This document shows positions 5,441 through 7,265 of a stretch of DNA of 7,265 nt, piece by piece. Under the pieces are notes generated by a model. That model saw nothing but the letters and a program-made list of their open reading frames with translations, did no database searches and was not told where the DNA came from. Numbering within the stretch: position 1 is the stretch's first letter; each line of letters starts with the position of its first letter. This stretch comes from an uncultured Clostridia bacterium (GTDB taxonomy: Bacteria; Bacillota; Clostridia; Christensenellales; Borkfalkiaceae), in assembly GCA_947587775.1 (NCBI GenBank), contig CANPYD010000050.1, forward strand, positions 1-7,265, read 5' to 3'. The position numbers were made by a program, and so were the translations under genes.

Positions 5441-5470
5441 ATTTTACAATAAAAAACGCCTTTCTGTCAA
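5441..5470 (-). promoter_or_regulatory. Sigma-A-type promoter for the ruvC operon
   Basis: Read on the minus strand, TTGACA (5470-5465) and TAAAAT (5446-5441) are separated by 18 nt. The -35 box is a perfect consensus and the -10 box matches four to five of six positions. Only six bases (AAACGT) lie between the -10 box and the ruvC ATG, so the expected start of transcription falls on or within a base or two of the ATG. The 90-bp region 5435-5524 also has to drive the divergent gene; TTGCTT (5478-5483) and TACAGT (5501-5506) with a 17-nt gap is a weak candidate on the plus strand. Confidence 0.68.
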
Positions 5471-5524
5471 GGGACGCTTGCTTTTTTTCGGGAAAAGATG
5501 TACAGTAATTGCGGAGAAAACAAC

Positions 5525-6235
5525 ATGATCGAAGAAAACGTACGTCATATTCTACATGAGATCGAAGGCGGCAACGGGAAGGGAGAGAAGATCACCCTCG
5601 TCGCCGCGACTAAGACGCGCACGCCCGAAGAGATCTGCCGCGCGGTTCAGGCGGGGATCGGGGCGGTCGGCGAAAACAAGGTGCAGGAATTCTGCGCCAA
5701 ATTCGGCCTGATCGACGGTGCAGAGCGGCACTTTATCGGCAATTTGCAGACGAACAAGGTGAAATACCTTATCGGGCGGTGCGATCTCATCCACTCAGTG
5801 GGCAGCATGCGCCTTGCGGAGGAGATCTCCCGCCAGTCCGTCCGTGCAAACGTCACGCAGAACATTCTCATCGAGATCAACGTCGGCGGGGAGACGTCCA
5901 AGGGCGGCTTCCCCTATGAAGAGGCGGAATCCATGCGCAAGCAGATCTCCGCACTCGGCGGGATCTCCGTCCGCGGCTTTATGGCGATGCTTCCAGAAAG
6001 CGGCGATCTCTCCCTTCTCGCCCCTCTTGCCCTGAAAATGCGCAACCTCTTCGAGGCCGCGCGGGAGAGGGACGATAAAATCTCTTTCCTCTCCATGGGA
6101 ATGAGCGGCGACTGGCGTCTGTGCGTAGAGCATGGCTCCAACATGATCCGCCTCGGTACGGCGATCTTCGGGGAGAGGAACTACGCGCAGAACGTCCCGC
6201 AGGGCACGGTTATTTCCCCTTCCGACGGGGAATAA
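5525..6235 (+). CDS. YggS/PLPHP-family pyridoxal-phosphate-binding protein
   Basis: Members bind pyridoxal 5'-phosphate and help keep vitamin B6 and amino-acid pools in balance; no enzyme activity is established. From the ATG at 5525 it has 236 residues. Family blocks: LVAATKTRTPEEI with the PLP lysine K30, VGENKVQE (48-55), HFIGNLQTNKVKY (69-81), IHSVGS (89-94), LIEINVGGETSKGG (115-128), SMGMSGDW (190-197) and IRLGTAIFGER (208-218). An in-frame ATG at 5498 would add nine residues (MYSNCGENN) with no family support; the 5525 start has GGAG at 5513-5516, eight nt upstream. After FGERNY there is a tail of about 16 residues. In many Bacillota this gene lies near sepF and cell-division genes; here it is divergent from ruvC and followed after 19 bp by a phospholipase-like gene. 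Confidence 0.94.
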   Translation: MIEENVRHILHEIEGGNGKGEKITLVAATKTRTPEEICRAVQAGIGAVGENKVQEFCAKFGLIDGAERHFIGNLQTNKVKYLIGRCDLIHSVGSMRLAEEISRQSVRANVTQNILIEINVGGETSKGGFPYEEAESMRKQISALGGISVRGFMAMLPESGDLSLLAPLALKMRNLFEAARERDDKISFLSMGMSGDWRLCVEHGSNMIRLGTAIFGERNYAQNVPQGTVISPSDGE

Positions 6236-6254
6236 CAAAGGAGAAGGAGAACCT

Positions 6255-7088
6255 ATGCCGTCCGCGATCACACACGAACTCATCGCAAAGAGCGCCCTCG
6301 CCCTTCTTTCCAAAGAGGAGCGGGCCTTTGCGGAAGCCGCGCCCGAGTACTTTTATCTCGGTGCGCAGGGTCCCGACCTCTTTTTCTTCTACCGTCCCCT
6401 CTCGAAGGAATTCAACTTCGGCAAACTTCTGCACCGCGGAAGGCTGTACGAATGGTTTTCGGCGCTCCTCGAAGGCTTGAAAACGCGGCAGGGGGAGACG
6501 CTCGATAAGTGCCGCGCCTATGCGCTGGGCTTTTGCACCCACCTCGAGGCGGATTCATCCTTCCACCCCTTCGTCTATACCTATATGGCGGAAAATCATC
6601 TCAAAAAGCGGGAACACCAGCGGATCGAGAACGACTGGGACGTCTATTTTGCGGCGACTTTGGAAGAAAAGACGGTGTTCGGGTACGATTTCCCCTTCGA
6701 TCTGAAAAAAATCGCCCGCGAAGGCGTTCTGTACGAGTATGTTTCGGAAGCCGCCGCCCGCATGGGCAGAACGTTCGGAAAGAGGGCGTTTTCGCAGATG
6801 CTTCGCCTGTTCCGCCGCTACCTCATTCATTTTCATAAGAGACATCTGCGCTTTCTTTTGCCCTTTGCTTCCAAACTCTACCCCAAAAAGATCCCCGATC
6901 AAGGCGTGATCGGGGGCGAAGAATTTTTCAGGCAGAGCGGAGAAAAGGCGGCGGACGCGGACGCTTTGTTTCTCGTCTCGGCAGACGCCGCCGCCCGCCG
7001 CATGCAGGATTTTTTACGTTCGGCGGAAGGGGCGCCTCTTCCCCACACCTTTTCCCGCCACCTCTTGACGGGAGAATTGATGGAGTGA
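6255..7088 (+). CDS. Zinc-dependent phospholipase C-like protein
   Basis: This 277-residue protein resembles the zinc-dependent phospholipase C family (PF00882 type). It opens MPSAITHELIAKSALALL and then has YFYLGAQGPDLFFFY (32-46), typical of clostridial members. Possible metal ligands: H7, D41, H60, H96 and D100 (CTHLEAD), H104 (FHP), H121 and E125 (HQRIE). The spacings H-x3-D at 96-100 and H-x3-E at 121-125 match those in the Bacillus cereus enzyme. Unlike secreted phospholipases it has no signal peptide, so it is likely cytoplasmic and its substrate is unknown; the family name should not be read as a toxin call. The start has a strong ribosome site (GGAGAAGGAGA). It is 19 bp downstream of the PLP protein gene and probably shares its transcript. 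Confidence 0.85.
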   Translation: MPSAITHELIAKSALALLSKEERAFAEAAPEYFYLGAQGPDLFFFYRPLSKEFNFGKLLHRGRLYEWFSALLEGLKTRQGETLDKCRAYALGFCTHLEADSSFHPFVYTYMAENHLKKREHQRIENDWDVYFAATLEEKTVFGYDFPFDLKKIAREGVLYEYVSEAAARMGRTFGKRAFSQMLRLFRRYLIHFHKRHLRFLLPFASKLYPKKIPDQGVIGGEEFFRQSGEKAADADALFLVSADAAARRMQDFLRSAEGAPLPHTFSRHLLTGELME

Positions 7089-7096
7089 GAGGAGCT

Positions 7097-7155
7097 TGGC
7101 TTCCCCTACGGGGGGGACTCGGTGAGGAAACCCCTCAGTCGCGCAAGAGCAGCGC
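7097..7155. repeat. Palindromic repeat after the phospholipase-like gene
   Basis: Starting about 10 nt beyond the stop codon, the stretch holds a CCCC-tac-GGGG stem (7103-7113) and then, at 7128-7155, the inverse of 600-627 with one mismatch in 28. Its stem is GTCGCGC-type. No U-tract follows. Confidence 0.75.
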
Positions 7156-7163
7156 GCCAGCGT

Positions 7164-7258
7164 CTCATGCGGGTAGAGACCCGCATGAGGTCAGCATTTG
7201 CCCGAGCATATGGGCAAATGCCAAGAAAATTTTGCGCCAAAGATGATCAACCTTTGGC
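7164..7258. repeat. Three consecutive perfect hairpins at the right edge
   Basis: CTCATGCGGGT-agag-ACCCGCATGAG (7164-7189, 11 bp), GCATTTGCCC with GGGCAAATGC (7194-7221, 10 bp) and GCCAAAG with CTTTGGC (7236-7258, 7 bp) lie side by side with short gaps. The stems are unrelated in sequence. The window ends within this cluster, so its right boundary is unknown. Confidence 0.85.
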
Positions 7259-7265
7259 AGAATGC

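Noticed and set aside
5498..5524. Longer N-terminus (nine residues) for the YggS-family gene.
   Set aside because: The extra residues do not fit the family and the ATG at 5525 has its own ribosome site GGAG.
7164..7221. Intrinsic terminators after the phospholipase-like gene.
   Set aside because: The stems are strong, but none is followed by a T-run on the plus strand.

Overview
The window looks like a chromosomal segment of a GC-rich Bacillota (Clostridia-type, probably gut-associated) bacterium. The gene order ruvC-ruvA-ruvB-queA-tgt is the one common in Bacillota, the protein motifs fit that group, and the spacers are packed with GC-rich palindromes of a kind I remember from uncultured gut Clostridia. 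That assignment is an inference; no rRNA or marker comparison is possible here.

Layout. Minus strand, read right to left from a divergent promoter region near 5435-5524: ruvC (5434-4937), ruvA (4905-4303), a leucine-rich-repeat protein of the BspA type (4290-3499) wedged between ruvA and ruvB, ruvB (3490-2444), a 685-bp repeat island, queA (1758-739), a 596-bp repeat island, and the first 47 codons of tgt (142-1, running off the left edge). Plus strand: a YggS/PLPHP-type PLP-binding protein (5525-6235), then a zinc-dependent phospholipase C-like protein (6255-7088), then another cluster of hairpins to the right edge.

How the genes work together: RuvA, RuvB and RuvC form the Holliday-junction branch-migration and resolution machinery. 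QueA and Tgt act in queuosine modification of tRNA. Tgt exchanges the wobble guanine for a queuine precursor, and QueA adds the cyclopentene ring precursor from S-adenosylmethionine. The PLP protein and the phospholipase-like protein form a separate small divergent operon.

The most unusual content is non-coding. Both islands that split the ruvB-queA-tgt series carry the same modular repeat in the same orientation: a long hairpin, a spacer, a small exchangeable hairpin and a 142-bp multi-hairpin block that looks identical in both copies. A third, partial copy follows. The long hairpins differ at the base of the stem, but both arms change together, so pairing is kept. The small hairpin is replaced by an unrelated hairpin between the same flanks. 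The long hairpin ends exactly 16 nt upstream of both the tgt and the queA start codon, and neither gene has a visible Shine-Dalgarno site, while the other genes here, apart from ruvC, do. A second palindrome family (GAGCTGTC-stem-GACTGAGG) also keeps its flanks and changes its stem.
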